Source: Macrococcus bovicus (GTDB lineage: Bacteria > Bacillota > Bacilli > Staphylococcales > Staphylococcaceae). Taken from it: 64,000 nt of DNA. Positions 26,736 through 34,119 of this stretch are shown here, piece by piece; position 1 is the first letter of the stretch; every line of letters starts with the position of its first letter. Below the pieces are notes generated by a model. That model was not told the origin of the DNA. It saw only the letters and a program-made list of their open reading frames with translations, and made no database searches. Position numbers and translations under genes: made by a program. Location: positions 372,001 to 436,000 of the forward strand of contig NZ_SCWF01000001.1 of the NCBI RefSeq assembly GCF_004359575.1, in the 5' to 3' direction.

Positions 26736-27570
26736 CAAATCTATTGGTCACTAAGACAAGGTTCTTACCCTTGTCATCCTGAACAGTCACACGTCGAAAG
26801 TAATGCTCTGTCCTGTTAGTCGTTGTTCCAAGAACCACCATCTCATCTGAAATGACGCTGCTCTGTTCGCCGGCGCCAAAATCGTGAATGACTCTATGAA
26901 CCGCATTACTCCGTAATCTGGATACAAAGAAGTAGCCTTCATCAGTCATTTCATCAAATCTATTGTACTGTACATATCCACGATCAAAAACGTACATACA
27001 TTCCTTGTCATCCACTAAAAGCTCAAGATGATTCTGATCATTCTCACAGGCATGGGTAAGGTAAAAATCATCTGGATATGAATCATGATCTTCCATGTGA
27101 ACCAACCGTAAGTGCAGCTTGACACCTGACTTTGTTTTTCTGAACTTTGCCCAGCGATAGTGATGAAGGTTCAGAGGCAGTGTACTTGAGTCAATGATCT
27201 TCAATGGTGTAGAGATCTTTCTCTTCTGATTAAAATGCGTCTCCCTCTGGATCTGGTCTAACAGCTGACTGAAGATATCCTTAAAAATCTGTGTGGGAAC
27301 GTCAGATAGTTTTCTACTGAGCTGAGAATAGCTGATAGAATCAAAACCTAAGGTTTTCTGAAGTTTCTCTGAGAAAACACTGTCACTGACAGCTCGTAGA
27401 CTTTCGGTCTCAAACAGCTGTGAATATAACAGGAGTTTAATGAAAGCACAGGTATCTAGCTTCTTTGTATAGTAATCTAAGTTCAGGATTTTCACCTGTT
27501 GAGAAATTTTCTTGAAATCTATCGGTGAAATCCATTGTTCAAATGATGATTTTCTAGTAAACTTATCCAT
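26736..27570 (-). pseudogene. IS4-family transposase, C-terminally truncated
   Basis: The N-terminal DUF4372-like part (MDKFTRKSSFEQWISPIDF) and the first two acidic blocks of the DDE domain are present (KIIDSSTLPLNL with Asp, and MYVFDRGYVQYNRFD). After VTNRFDL the similarity ends: the frame continues 15 or so codons through antisense hsdS sequence to a stop at 26668. The final Glu block (the YREK-type motif) is missing, so the protein cannot be active. Confidence 0.82.
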
Positions 27571-27650
27571 GATGTGGTCCTTTGTATTGGATTTGGATGC
27601 GTATTACTACCTCCAACCATTATAAAGGACTTTTTTTGTACAGAAAATAA
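26736..27650 (-). mobile_element. Truncated IS4-family insertion sequence
   Basis: The block between the hsdS remnant and the tcyP terminator carries an IS4-type transposase gene lacking its 3' third, and therefore one IS end. The right end falls in the AT-rich stretch before 27660 but I could not pair terminal repeats, so limits are approximate. Confidence 0.7.
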
Positions 27651-27726
27651 GTTTTTAGAATATTCCATTTAAAACCGTAGGTTGGAATATTTTTATGCAA
27701 CACTAGTGCTAACTTTTATATGAAAA

Positions 27727-27750
27727 AACAGGACGATTGCTCGTCCTGTT
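27727..27750 (-). terminator. Terminator of tcyP
   Basis: AACAGGACGA/TCGTCCTGTT perfect 10-bp stem with a TTGC loop and T-run on the minus strand, 7 bases past the tcyP stop. Confidence 0.9.
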
Positions 27751-27756
27751 CTGCTT

Positions 27757-29151
27757 CTATGCTTCTGTCTGTTCTACAACTGCATGTTTATCTGAGAAGA
27801 TACCTTTGTTGAAAGTGCCGAGCATGCGTGAAGTGATGGTTCCACTTAACATGCTGCCGTTGACGTTCAAGGCTGTACGTCCCATATCAATGAGTGGTTC
27901 TACTGTAATCAGAACACCTGCCAGTGCAATCGGTAAACCCATGGACGACAATACGATGATAGCGGCGAATGTCGCCCCACCCCCGACACCTGCCACACCG
28001 AATGAGCTAATCGCTGTAATAATAGCCAGCTGTAAGATGAACTCAGGTGACAATGGATTGATACCGACTGTCGGTGCAATCATGACCGCAAGCATCGCCG
28101 GATAGATACCCGCACAACCATTCTGCCCCATTGTCGCACCGAATGATGCAGACATATTCGCTGTTGCATCATCTACACCCAGCGCATTTTTCTGTGCGGA
28201 GATATTCAGCGGAATAGCTCCTGCACTTGAACGTGAAGTGAAGGCAAAGATTAATGTCGGGATGACTTTTTTCAAATAAGTCATCGGGTTTAATCCGAAC
28301 AGTGCAACCAGGACAAGGTGAATGAGGAACATGGTAATCAGTGCGACATACGATGCCAAGACAAACTTACCAAGTTCCATGATGCCAGCGAAGTTCGTGC
28401 TGGCGATCATATTGGCCATCAGCGCAAGGACACCGAATGGCGTCAGACGTAAAATAATTGTAACGAGTCGCATAACAACAGAGAATACAGCGTCGACCAT
28501 TTTTGTGAACATTTCAGCATGTTCCGGCTGCTTACGACGAACACCAAGTACAGCAATCCCGACTAAGAATGAGAAGATAACGACTGCAATCACTGAAGTC
28601 GGACGTTCACCTGTCATGTCCTGAAAAATATTCGTTGGAATAAAGTTGACGATACGCTGTGGCATCGTCTTCTCTTCCATCGTGTCATACTTTTCCTGTA
28701 TATCAGCACCACGTGTCTGTTGCTCCTGTCCGATATGTATCTGATCCGCATTCAGATCGAAGAGTAATGCTGAACCAATACCGATCAATGCCGCCACAAG
28801 TGTCGTTGTTATCAATGTACCAATAACCCAGGAAGCCATTTTGCCGAGCTGGTCAGCTGTATTTAAATTGATAATCGAACGGATAATCGACACCATCACA
28901 AGTGGGACAACAATCAGCATTAAGAGTTGAACATAGCCACTGCCGACAATTGAATACCAGTCGAGTGTGCCCATCGTTATAGCACTATCAGAGCCATATA
29001 AAACTTGAAGAAGAATCCCGAGTAGTATACCCAGTGCCATACCTGTGAAGACGCGTTTCGAGAAAGAGACATGTTTCTTTTGCATGAAAACTAGTAATCC
29101 TATAAGAATACTAAGAATTAAGACGTTAAAAAAAATTAACCAGTTATCCAT
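27757..29151 (-). CDS. tcyP: Sodium:L-cystine symporter, TcyP type
   Basis: A 464-residue member of the sodium:dicarboxylate symporter (DAACS) family with eight helices and two re-entrant loops. Blocks seen include the SRSSAGAIPLNIS re-entrant loop, GATMGQNGCAGIYPAM and the final VEPLIDMGRTALNVNGS. Of this family it most resembles TcyP, which imports cystine for sulfur supply. Start at 29151 with GGAGG ten bases upstream. Monocistronic with its own terminator, in the accessory block between pheS and trmH. Confidence 0.88.
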   Translation of the reverse strand: MDNWLIFFNVLILSILIGLLVFMQKKHVSFSKRVFTGMALGILLGILLQVLYGSDSAITMGTLDWYSIVGSGYVQLLMLIVVPLVMVSIIRSIINLNTADQLGKMASWVIGTLITTTLVAALIGIGSALLFDLNADQIHIGQEQQTRGADIQEKYDTMEEKTMPQRIVNFIPTNIFQDMTGERPTSVIAVVIFSFLVGIAVLGVRRKQPEHAEMFTKMVDAVFSVVMRLVTIILRLTPFGVLALMANMIASTNFAGIMELGKFVLASYVALITMFLIHLVLVALFGLNPMTYLKKVIPTLIFAFTSRSSAGAIPLNISAQKNALGVDDATANMSASFGATMGQNGCAGIYPAMLAVMIAPTVGINPLSPEFILQLAIITAISSFGVAGVGGGATFAAIIVLSSMGLPIALAGVLITVEPLIDMGRTALNVNGSMLSGTITSRMLGTFNKGIFSDKHAVVEQTEA

Positions 29152-29275
29152 CTGATTAAAACCTCCAGAAATATATTTTGTTTAATAACATCTTTTACTT
29201 TACAACTGTTATGGATATCATTCAAGGAAATTTGAAATGTCTCAATATTCTGTTAAAACATTTACTATAAAAAAA

Positions 29276-29303
29276 AGAAGTACTTCATAAAGCAAGTACT
29301 TCT
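29276..29303 (-). terminator. Terminator of the M20 peptidase gene
   Basis: AGAAGTACTT/AAGTACTTCT with an eight-base loop, T-run on the minus strand, 27 bases past the stop. Confidence 0.88.
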
Positions 29304-29329
29304 CTTATAGCCGATGTTAGAAAGCGGAA

Positions 29330-30559
29330 TTAATTAGTTTCTTCACCTAAATAGTCTGTTGCGATTTCTTTATAGATCTCGATAAACTTGATATAGGTCT
29401 CTTTTTCAACATATTCATCTGTTTGATGGGCCATTCCCGGGTTACCTGGCCCAAAGATGACCAGCGGGAAATCGACATCCTTCCCTTTCATCAGATTGGA
29501 AGCATCCGTCACGCCCATCGTCGGAGAGACGAGGATGGCATTGTCCAGATGTTGTTCACCGTATTTTTTCGCAAGTGTGACTAAGCTGTTCTCTTTTGCC
29601 GTGAGTACAGGTGGCAGATTGAGGGTTACCTTTAGATTCAGATTCCCTGCTCCTTTTTTATCTTCAATCACATCTTTGAACAACTTCATCAGTTCATCAT
29701 TGTCGAATTCAGGCACTGTTCTCGCGTTAAAATCAGCTACAGCATATTCAGGTATAGAATTGACCTGGTTCCCGCCTTGAATGATGGTGTTGGTCAGTAT
29801 CGCTGCACCTAAGGCATCACTGCTGATCTCTTTATTAAATTTCTTTTTAGCTGCCTGCGAAAGAGGAGAAAAATCCAGTTCTTTGAATTCTTTATGGCTT
29901 ACAGCTTGATTGAATCTATCTTCAACTTCCCTGATAAATTCTATTAAAGGTTTGATGGCGTTTTGACCCATAAACGGAGCAGAGCTATGACTTGATTTCC
30001 CTTTGGAGGTCACCTGGAAATTCATCGATCCTTTGTGTGCATACGCTATCATTGATTCTGACGGTTCAGCGATGATCAGCGCGTCCACATCATCCATATA
30101 ACCATTGTGATAAAGCTGCTCTGATCCTTTCTGTTCCATTTCTTCGCCAGCTGTCGCAAGCAACCGGATAGTCCCCTGCTTCAGAAGATTCTCTTTCTTC
30201 AGCTCAATCATTGCAATGACCAGCGCCACTAACCCTGACTTCATATCAGCAGTGCCACGACCATACAGCTTGCCCTCTTCTTCTGTCATCTCAAAAGGGT
30301 CATACTTCCAGTTAACACTGTTACCTTCTGAAACGACGTCCATATGACCGGAAAAAGCCAGCACAGGTCGCCCTTCACCTATTTCTGCGATTAAATTCGC
30401 TCTGCTTGCATTGATATCTTCAATAGTGGAGGCTATATCATATTGACTCAACAATTTCTGCAGATATTCACACACTGCACGTTCATTGTCATTCACACTT
30501 CTGATAGCGATAACATCTGATAATATCTGAACCTTTTCTTCTTCAGTCATGATACTCAT
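29330..30559 (-). CDS. M20 family metallopeptidase/deacylase (ArgE/DapE type)
   Basis: A 409-residue zinc hydrolase. Metal and catalytic motifs are SGHMDVVSEG (His, Asp), YGRGTADMKSG (bridging Asp), TAGEEMEQKG (catalytic Glu pair) and a C-terminal MAHQTDEYV His. A lid/dimerisation domain lies between (about 180-300). Related enzymes hydrolyse N-succinyl-diaminopimelate, N-acetylornithine or dipeptides; nothing nearby fixes the substrate. Start at 30559 after AAAGGAGATGA. Single gene with a strong terminator. Confidence 0.85.
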   Translation of the reverse strand: MSIMTEEEKVQILSDVIAIRSVNDNERAVCEYLQKLLSQYDIASTIEDINASRANLIAEIGEGRPVLAFSGHMDVVSEGNSVNWKYDPFEMTEEEGKLYGRGTADMKSGLVALVIAMIELKKENLLKQGTIRLLATAGEEMEQKGSEQLYHNGYMDDVDALIIAEPSESMIAYAHKGSMNFQVTSKGKSSHSSAPFMGQNAIKPLIEFIREVEDRFNQAVSHKEFKELDFSPLSQAAKKKFNKEISSDALGAAILTNTIIQGGNQVNSIPEYAVADFNARTVPEFDNDELMKLFKDVIEDKKGAGNLNLKVTLNLPPVLTAKENSLVTLAKKYGEQHLDNAILVSPTMGVTDASNLMKGKDVDFPLVIFGPGNPGMAHQTDEYVEKETYIKFIEIYKEIATDYLGEETN

Positions 30560-30672
30560 ATCGTCATCTCCTTTATAGTCCTGGCTTTACTTCATTTTCC
30601 ATTCTTAATTTTAGTACGAGGTTTCATTACTTTCAAATGTTTCACTTCCCGCCACCAGACAGCTGCTTAATT

Positions 30673-30714
30673 TCATCATAGTGTCAGCGGACTATCAACC
30701 TGACACTGTGATGA
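30673..30714. repeat. 15-bp inverted repeat, one mismatch, in intergenic space
   Basis: TCATCATAGTGTCAG faces CTGACACTGTGATGA across 12 bases. Neither side has a T-run, so it does not look like an intrinsic terminator. It lies between the M20 gene start and the yidC terminator. Could be an operator or a remnant of a short repeat element. Confidence 0.5.
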
Positions 30715-30746
30715 ATAAAGCTTTTATCATCACCACCTATTTTTTA

Positions 30747-30785
30747 AACAGAAAACTGCCACTCAAACCGTAGCAGTTTTCTGTT
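30747..30785 (-). terminator. Terminator of yidC
   Basis: AACAGAAAACTGC/GCAGTTTTCTGTT, a perfect 13-bp stem 7 bases after the yidC stop, with TTTAAAAAAT following on the minus strand. Confidence 0.85.
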
Positions 30786-30791
30786 ATATAT

Positions 30792-31535
30792 TCATTCAAT
30801 TTCTTCTTCATAATCAAAATAGCGGTTGGATAAATACTGCTGGAGCATAGCGACAAACGCTCCGGCCGCCCAGTATAAGGGCATTGCTGCCGGTAATGAC
30901 AAGCTAGGTATCAATATCATCAAGGGACTGATATAAGTCATCATTTTCATCTGTGCAGGCGTATCTTCCGGTAGATATTTCATGGATAACTTGACCTGTA
31001 CGTAATAGAGAAACGCTGCAATCAATGCCATCGACATATCAGGTGTGCCTAGATTGAACCATAAGAAGTTTTGACTGCCCAGTTCATCATTGTGAGAAAT
31101 AGCAAAGTAAAGAGCAGTCAGTATCGGCATCTGAATCAAGATTGGTAAACATCCGCTATTGATCGGACTTGTACCGTTTTTTCTATGCAATGCCATAAGT
31201 TCCCGCGTATACATATTCTGTTCTTCTGGTGTTGCCGCTTCTTTCATCTTCTTGTTGATTGCATCAATTTCAGGCTTGAACTTCTTCATTCTGAACTGCG
31301 CTTTTCTTTGTTTCTTAAACGAATAGAACATAAGCGGCATCATCAGAATTCTCACACATAATGTGACTAGAATAATTCCCATCCCATAACTGCCATCAAA
31401 AAAGTCGGCAAAGAACTTAATAAAGATAATAAAAGGTTCGACTAACAACTGATGGAACAAGCCATCATTCTGCGGTGCACAGCCACTTAACACAAATACT
31501 AATCCAACTAAAATGAAACTTAATAATTTTTTCAA
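30792..31535 (-). CDS. yidC: Membrane insertase YidC/OxaA (YidC2-like, lipoprotein form)
   Basis: A 247-residue insertase with a lipoprotein signal (MKKLLSFILVGLVFVLSGC, lipobox LSGC) and five further helices. TM2 begins YGMGIILVTLCVRILMMP, carrying the conserved groove Arg; a positively charged cytoplasmic hairpin follows (KPEIDAINKKMKE). It inserts and folds membrane proteins with or without SecYEG. The start codon is TTG at 31535, seven bases after GGAGG; the first two G's of that site lie in a 13-bp hairpin formed with the 3' end of the preceding gene. The usual single staphylococcal YidC sits at rnpA near oriC, so this is probably a second, regulated copy. Confidence 0.93.
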   Translation of the reverse strand: MKKLLSFILVGLVFVLSGCAPQNDGLFHQLLVEPFIIFIKFFADFFDGSYGMGIILVTLCVRILMMPLMFYSFKKQRKAQFRMKKFKPEIDAINKKMKEAATPEEQNMYTRELMALHRKNGTSPINSGCLPILIQMPILTALYFAISHNDELGSQNFLWFNLGTPDMSMALIAAFLYYVQVKLSMKYLPEDTPAQMKMMTYISPLMILIPSLSLPAAMPLYWAAGAFVAMLQQYLSNRYFDYEEEIE

Positions 31536-31545
31536 TTTTTCTCCT

Positions 31546-31577
31546 CCAGTATATTAATAAATTGATTAATATACTGG
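31546..31577 (-). promoter_or_regulatory. Hairpin overlapping the yidC Shine-Dalgarno
   Basis: A perfect 13-bp stem CCAGTATATTAAT/ATTAATATACTGG with a six-base loop. The 5' arm is made of the last codons of the upstream gene (CCA GTA TAT TAA). The 3' arm ends in GG, the first bases of the yidC ribosome site GGAGG. A ribosome halted near the end of the upstream frame would open it. Confidence 0.8.
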
Positions 31578-31838
31578 GATTAGGTCTTCCTCGTCTGCTA
31601 ACTTGGATAGACAGCGGGTCCGCCATCTGAGTATCGGAAATCGCCATGCTTCGATACATTGATGGACAATTGGTTCAGAATTTTCCAATTTAAAGCGGCA
31701 GATGAGATTGAAGGTGATTTTTATATGAAAGAGAATAAAAAGGAGAGTTACTATCAAAGGTGAAAAAGCAATCAGATAATAAGCGATATAGTTTAGCAAG
31801 AATTCTTCGCCTATTAGACTCATCAACCATTCCATCAT
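31566..31838 (-). CDS. MifM-like membrane arrest peptide upstream of yidC (putative)
   Basis: A 90-residue protein starting at the ATG at 31838, six bases after AGGAGG. It has one strong membrane span (about residues 13-39), a second weak hydrophobic patch, then a cytosolic tail that is Trp/Arg-rich (EAWRFPILRWRTRCLSKL, 63-80) and ends ADEEDLIPVY. This build matches B. subtilis MifM (YqzJ): about 95 residues, one N-terminal span, a Trp/Ile/Arg arrest region followed by DEED, and a position directly upstream of yidC2 with a hairpin over its ribosome site. MifM stalls the ribosome until it is inserted by YidC, so low insertase activity raises YidC2. Overall sequence identity to MifM is low, so the call rests on architecture. 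Confidence 0.65.
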   Translation of the reverse strand: MMEWLMSLIGEEFLLNYIAYYLIAFSPLIVTLLFILFHIKITFNLICRFKLENSEPIVHQCIEAWRFPILRWRTRCLSKLADEEDLIPVY

Positions 31839-32071
31839 AAGCAACCTCCTCTTATTTTATTCATTAAATTCATCTTAGCATAATTATAAAGAGTAATAAA
31901 ATTACAGTTCTACTATAAGATTTAAATTTATTAAATCAATAAGTAATACATTGAACGAAAATATAATTAATTTATTGAGAAATTTGAATCCGTCTTAACA
32001 TCTTCCAATATCCACTCAAAGACAACTCGGAATTTCAATAGTTTTTTCTGGAATAAAATATTCTTTCAGAA

Positions 32072-32509
32072 TTATTGATTACGCTTCGTTTTATTCCCCT
32101 TCAGTCGCTGCTGGACATACTGAGCATTACTCATAAAAAACAGTGTCCACATGCCTAAAAATGACAATATGGATTGATTCTGGAGGTCTCTTGAATAATT
32201 GACGTAAAAATAAAGCAGGCTGCCGAATAGCCAGATCATCAGTACAGTCAGGTATGGCCACGCGCTTTTACGTCGTTTAGTAAACATTCTCAGTTCAGAT
32301 GACAATGTCAGCACCAGAAAAGGACCAATCAGAGACAGAAAGAACAGATTACTTCTAAATGAGTCCAGTGCTTCTAAATGTCTTTGCTTATCAAGCGGTA
32401 ACTGATCAAAACTGGCTGTATAAATGTTATGGGTCAGATTGTAAATCAGCCACGCAATCATAATCAATGCGCAGGGTATACCTATCAATGTCTTATGGGA
32501 CTGATACAT
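32072..32509 (-). pseudogene. Fourth copy of the tandem membrane-protein family, N-terminally broken
   Basis: From the ATG at 32509 the frame gives 145 residues with four helices and the family motif ELRMFTKRRKSAWPYL. Upstream, the sequence of the family N-terminus is still present (frame reading ITNFFRPKAPIS) but one base is missing at about 32553 relative to the third copy, and no start codon or ribosome site lies before it because it is fused straight to the third gene's stop. It is either a pseudogene or is translated from an internal ATG without the N-terminal segment. Confidence 0.65.
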
Positions 32510-32569
32510 CGCATCACTGATCGGCGCCTTCGGTCTGAAGAAGTTCGTTATAAGTCATGAATGACTTCT

Positions 32570-33076
32570 TTACAGGTCAATTCTCTCGCCATACGCATCC
32601 TCTTTCTTCATCTGCTCTCCTACGTACATTTTATTGTTCATGAAGAGTAATACCCAAAACACCACCAGCAGATAAAATGTCGTCACTTTTATCTCTAGCA
32701 TATACATGGTCACACAGTAGATGAGTCCGCCTATTAAAAATACGAAACTCATGACGATATACGGCAGCGGACTCTTCTGTCGTCTGTTGAACATTCTCAG
32801 TTCAAGTGTGAACGTCGAGAAATGAATCAATGAAACGAGGATGAGAAAAATTAAATTAATGATAAATGATTGATAGACTTCCGTCATTTCACTTGTATCA
32901 CTCGCCACGAACTGCTTAAAAAATATAATGGACCAGACCACAAAAAATAAGACGGCGAGCGGGATTGTAATCAGGTTCTGTTTCCGGTACATCTCATAAC
33001 TGATCGGCGCCTTCGGTCTGAAGAAGTTCGTTATGTAGTCATGCCATGCTTCCTGTAGGCTCAGTTTCTTGTTCAT
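32570..33076 (-). CDS. Tandem membrane-protein family, third copy (168 aa)
   Basis: Four predicted helices. N-terminal cytosolic segment WHDYITNFFRPKAPISYEMY, then spans at about 31-52, 65-88, 102-122 and 126-145; the loop between helices 2 and 3 carries the family motif ELRMFNRRQKSPLPYI. Start at 33076, one base after the second copy's stop, using a ribosome site (AAAGGAG) inside it. It shares an exact 36-base stretch (32999-33034) with the broken fourth copy. No named family recognised and no enzyme motif visible. Confidence 0.75.
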   Translation of the reverse strand: MNKKLSLQEAWHDYITNFFRPKAPISYEMYRKQNLITIPLAVLFFVVWSIIFFKQFVASDTSEMTEVYQSFIINLIFLILVSLIHFSTFTLELRMFNRRQKSPLPYIVMSFVFLIGGLIYCVTMYMLEIKVTTFYLLVVFWVLLFMNNKMYVGEQMKKEDAYGERIDL

Positions 33077-33077
33077 A

Positions 33078-33596
33078 TCAATACTCCTTTCTCAGCCTTT
33101 CAGTCTTCTCTATTCTAAGTGCACGGTCATTACTGAAAAACTGGGTAAATGTAAAAAAGATCAAGACAAAGAAAGCTGTATTCATCTGTTGCATTTTATA
33201 CATGATATACACAAATAACAAAGAGATAGCAAGTAAACCAACCAGCACCGTGAGATAGAGTGTGGGTTTCTTTTTTCTGGCATAGAACATTCTGATCTCA
33301 CTCGGCAAAGAAGGTAGTTGCATGAAAAATATCAGAATAGTTAGATAGATGCCCATCACGAACGACTCATGCACTTTAAGTTCATGATACTTCTTCAGCG
33401 GCATATCAAAATCTATGGTCGTAAATAAATCCAGTTGCTGGCCAACCAAGATGAATACAGCGATCACTATCATTGAAATCGGCAATGTGACCCAGCGATG
33501 CTGACTATACATTTCTTCAGATATAGGAGCATGTGGATTGAAGAAATTGCTGAAATAATCCTTGTAAGCTTCATGCCATGTTATTTTGTTCTCCAT
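33078..33596 (-). CDS. Tandem membrane-protein family, second copy (172 aa)
   Basis: Same plan as the flanking copies: N-terminal WHEAYKDYFSNFFNPHAPISEEMY, four helices, and EIRMFYARKKKPTLYL between helices 2 and 3. A basic C-terminal tail follows (RALRIEKTERLRKEY). Start at 33596 after AGAGGAT, 14 bases past the first copy's stop. Function unknown; the array arrangement suggests expansion by tandem duplication. Confidence 0.75.
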   Translation of the reverse strand: MENKITWHEAYKDYFSNFFNPHAPISEEMYSQHRWVTLPISMIVIAVFILVGQQLDLFTTIDFDMPLKKYHELKVHESFVMGIYLTILIFFMQLPSLPSEIRMFYARKKKPTLYLTVLVGLLAISLLFVYIMYKMQQMNTAFFVLIFFTFTQFFSNDRALRIEKTERLRKEY

Positions 33597-33610
33597 TTAT
33601 ATCCTCTTCT

Positions 33611-34030
33611 CTATTTTAGAAAGTAGTTTCCCATTGTCGTTAATGATGGTATTAGAATCAAGCCTGCCAGAGCAGCAAAATTCGCTTCTTGATGTGTGAC
33701 TGTACTATATATGAAATAAATGAAACAACTGATAAACCCGAGAATGTGCAGGACTTGAAAGGGCAGCGGTGATCGTCCTCTCGCATGAAACATCCTGACA
33801 TGTACTGAATATGTCAGAATAAAGATCACCAGAAAATAACTGGCAAACACTGCAATCATCGCAGGACCCTGTATATCAAATGCCAGCAGACCTATGAAAA
33901 TCAGCAATAAGAACGGTAATGACAGTACTCTGCCGAACTGTTCGAGCTTGACAAATTCTTCGTATTGAATAGGCTCTGTTGTATTGGTAAAATTCCGACT
34001 ATATTCATGCCACTTTTCCTTGAACTTCAT
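33611..34030 (-). CDS. Tandem membrane-protein family, first copy (139 aa)
   Basis: The most divergent copy: N-terminal KWHEYSRNFTNTTEPIQYEEF, four helices, and HVRMFHARGRSPLPFQ between helices 2 and 3. The invariant features across the four copies are WH(E/D).Y..NF, a Pro-Ile pair, and RMF..R.(K/R)SP. The ATG at 34030 follows GAGGTG by seven bases, and that ribosome site is the 3' arm of a 16-base inverted repeat, so its translation may be masked. First gene of the array, 89 bases after trmH. Confidence 0.75.
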   Translation of the reverse strand: MKFKEKWHEYSRNFTNTTEPIQYEEFVKLEQFGRVLSLPFLLLIFIGLLAFDIQGPAMIAVFASYFLVIFILTYSVHVRMFHARGRSPLPFQVLHILGFISCFIYFIYSTVTHQEANFAALAGLILIPSLTTMGNYFLK

Positions 34031-34037
34031 AAAAAGA

Positions 34038-34076
34038 CACCTCTATCGTTTATTTACAGTATAAACGATTGAGGTG
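34038..34076 (-). promoter_or_regulatory. Hairpin sequestering the Shine-Dalgarno of the tandem family, or terminator of trmH
   Basis: CACCTCAATCGTTTAT pairs with ATAAACGATAGAGGTG (16 positions, one A-A mismatch, seven-base loop). The 3' arm ends in GAGGTG, the ribosome site of the first family gene, and is followed by TCTTTTT then the ATG. The same structure could end trmH transcription (T-run of five). Confidence 0.7.
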
Positions 34077-34096
34077 GATTAAAATAACATTTTCTG

Positions 34097-34119
34097 TATT
34101 TTTAAGGAAACTTTAAGGT
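34097..34119 (-). repeat. 23-bp repeat copy at the trmH stop
   Basis: An exact 23-base match to 39445-39467, same orientation. Minus strand ACCTTAAAGTTTCCTTAA plus five bases. Here it begins at the last base of the trmH stop codon. Confidence 0.6.

Noticed and set aside
31845-32071. Further gene or RNA in the AT-rich gap before the MifM-like gene
   Set aside because: No frame with a ribosome site was found; promoter-like TATAAT and TGCTAAGAT strings lack a convincing -35, so I leave it as an unassigned promoter region.
32054-32072. Terminator after the fourth family copy
   Set aside because: Only a weak AT-rich stem (CTGAAAGAATA/TATTCCAG) with no T-run on the minus strand.
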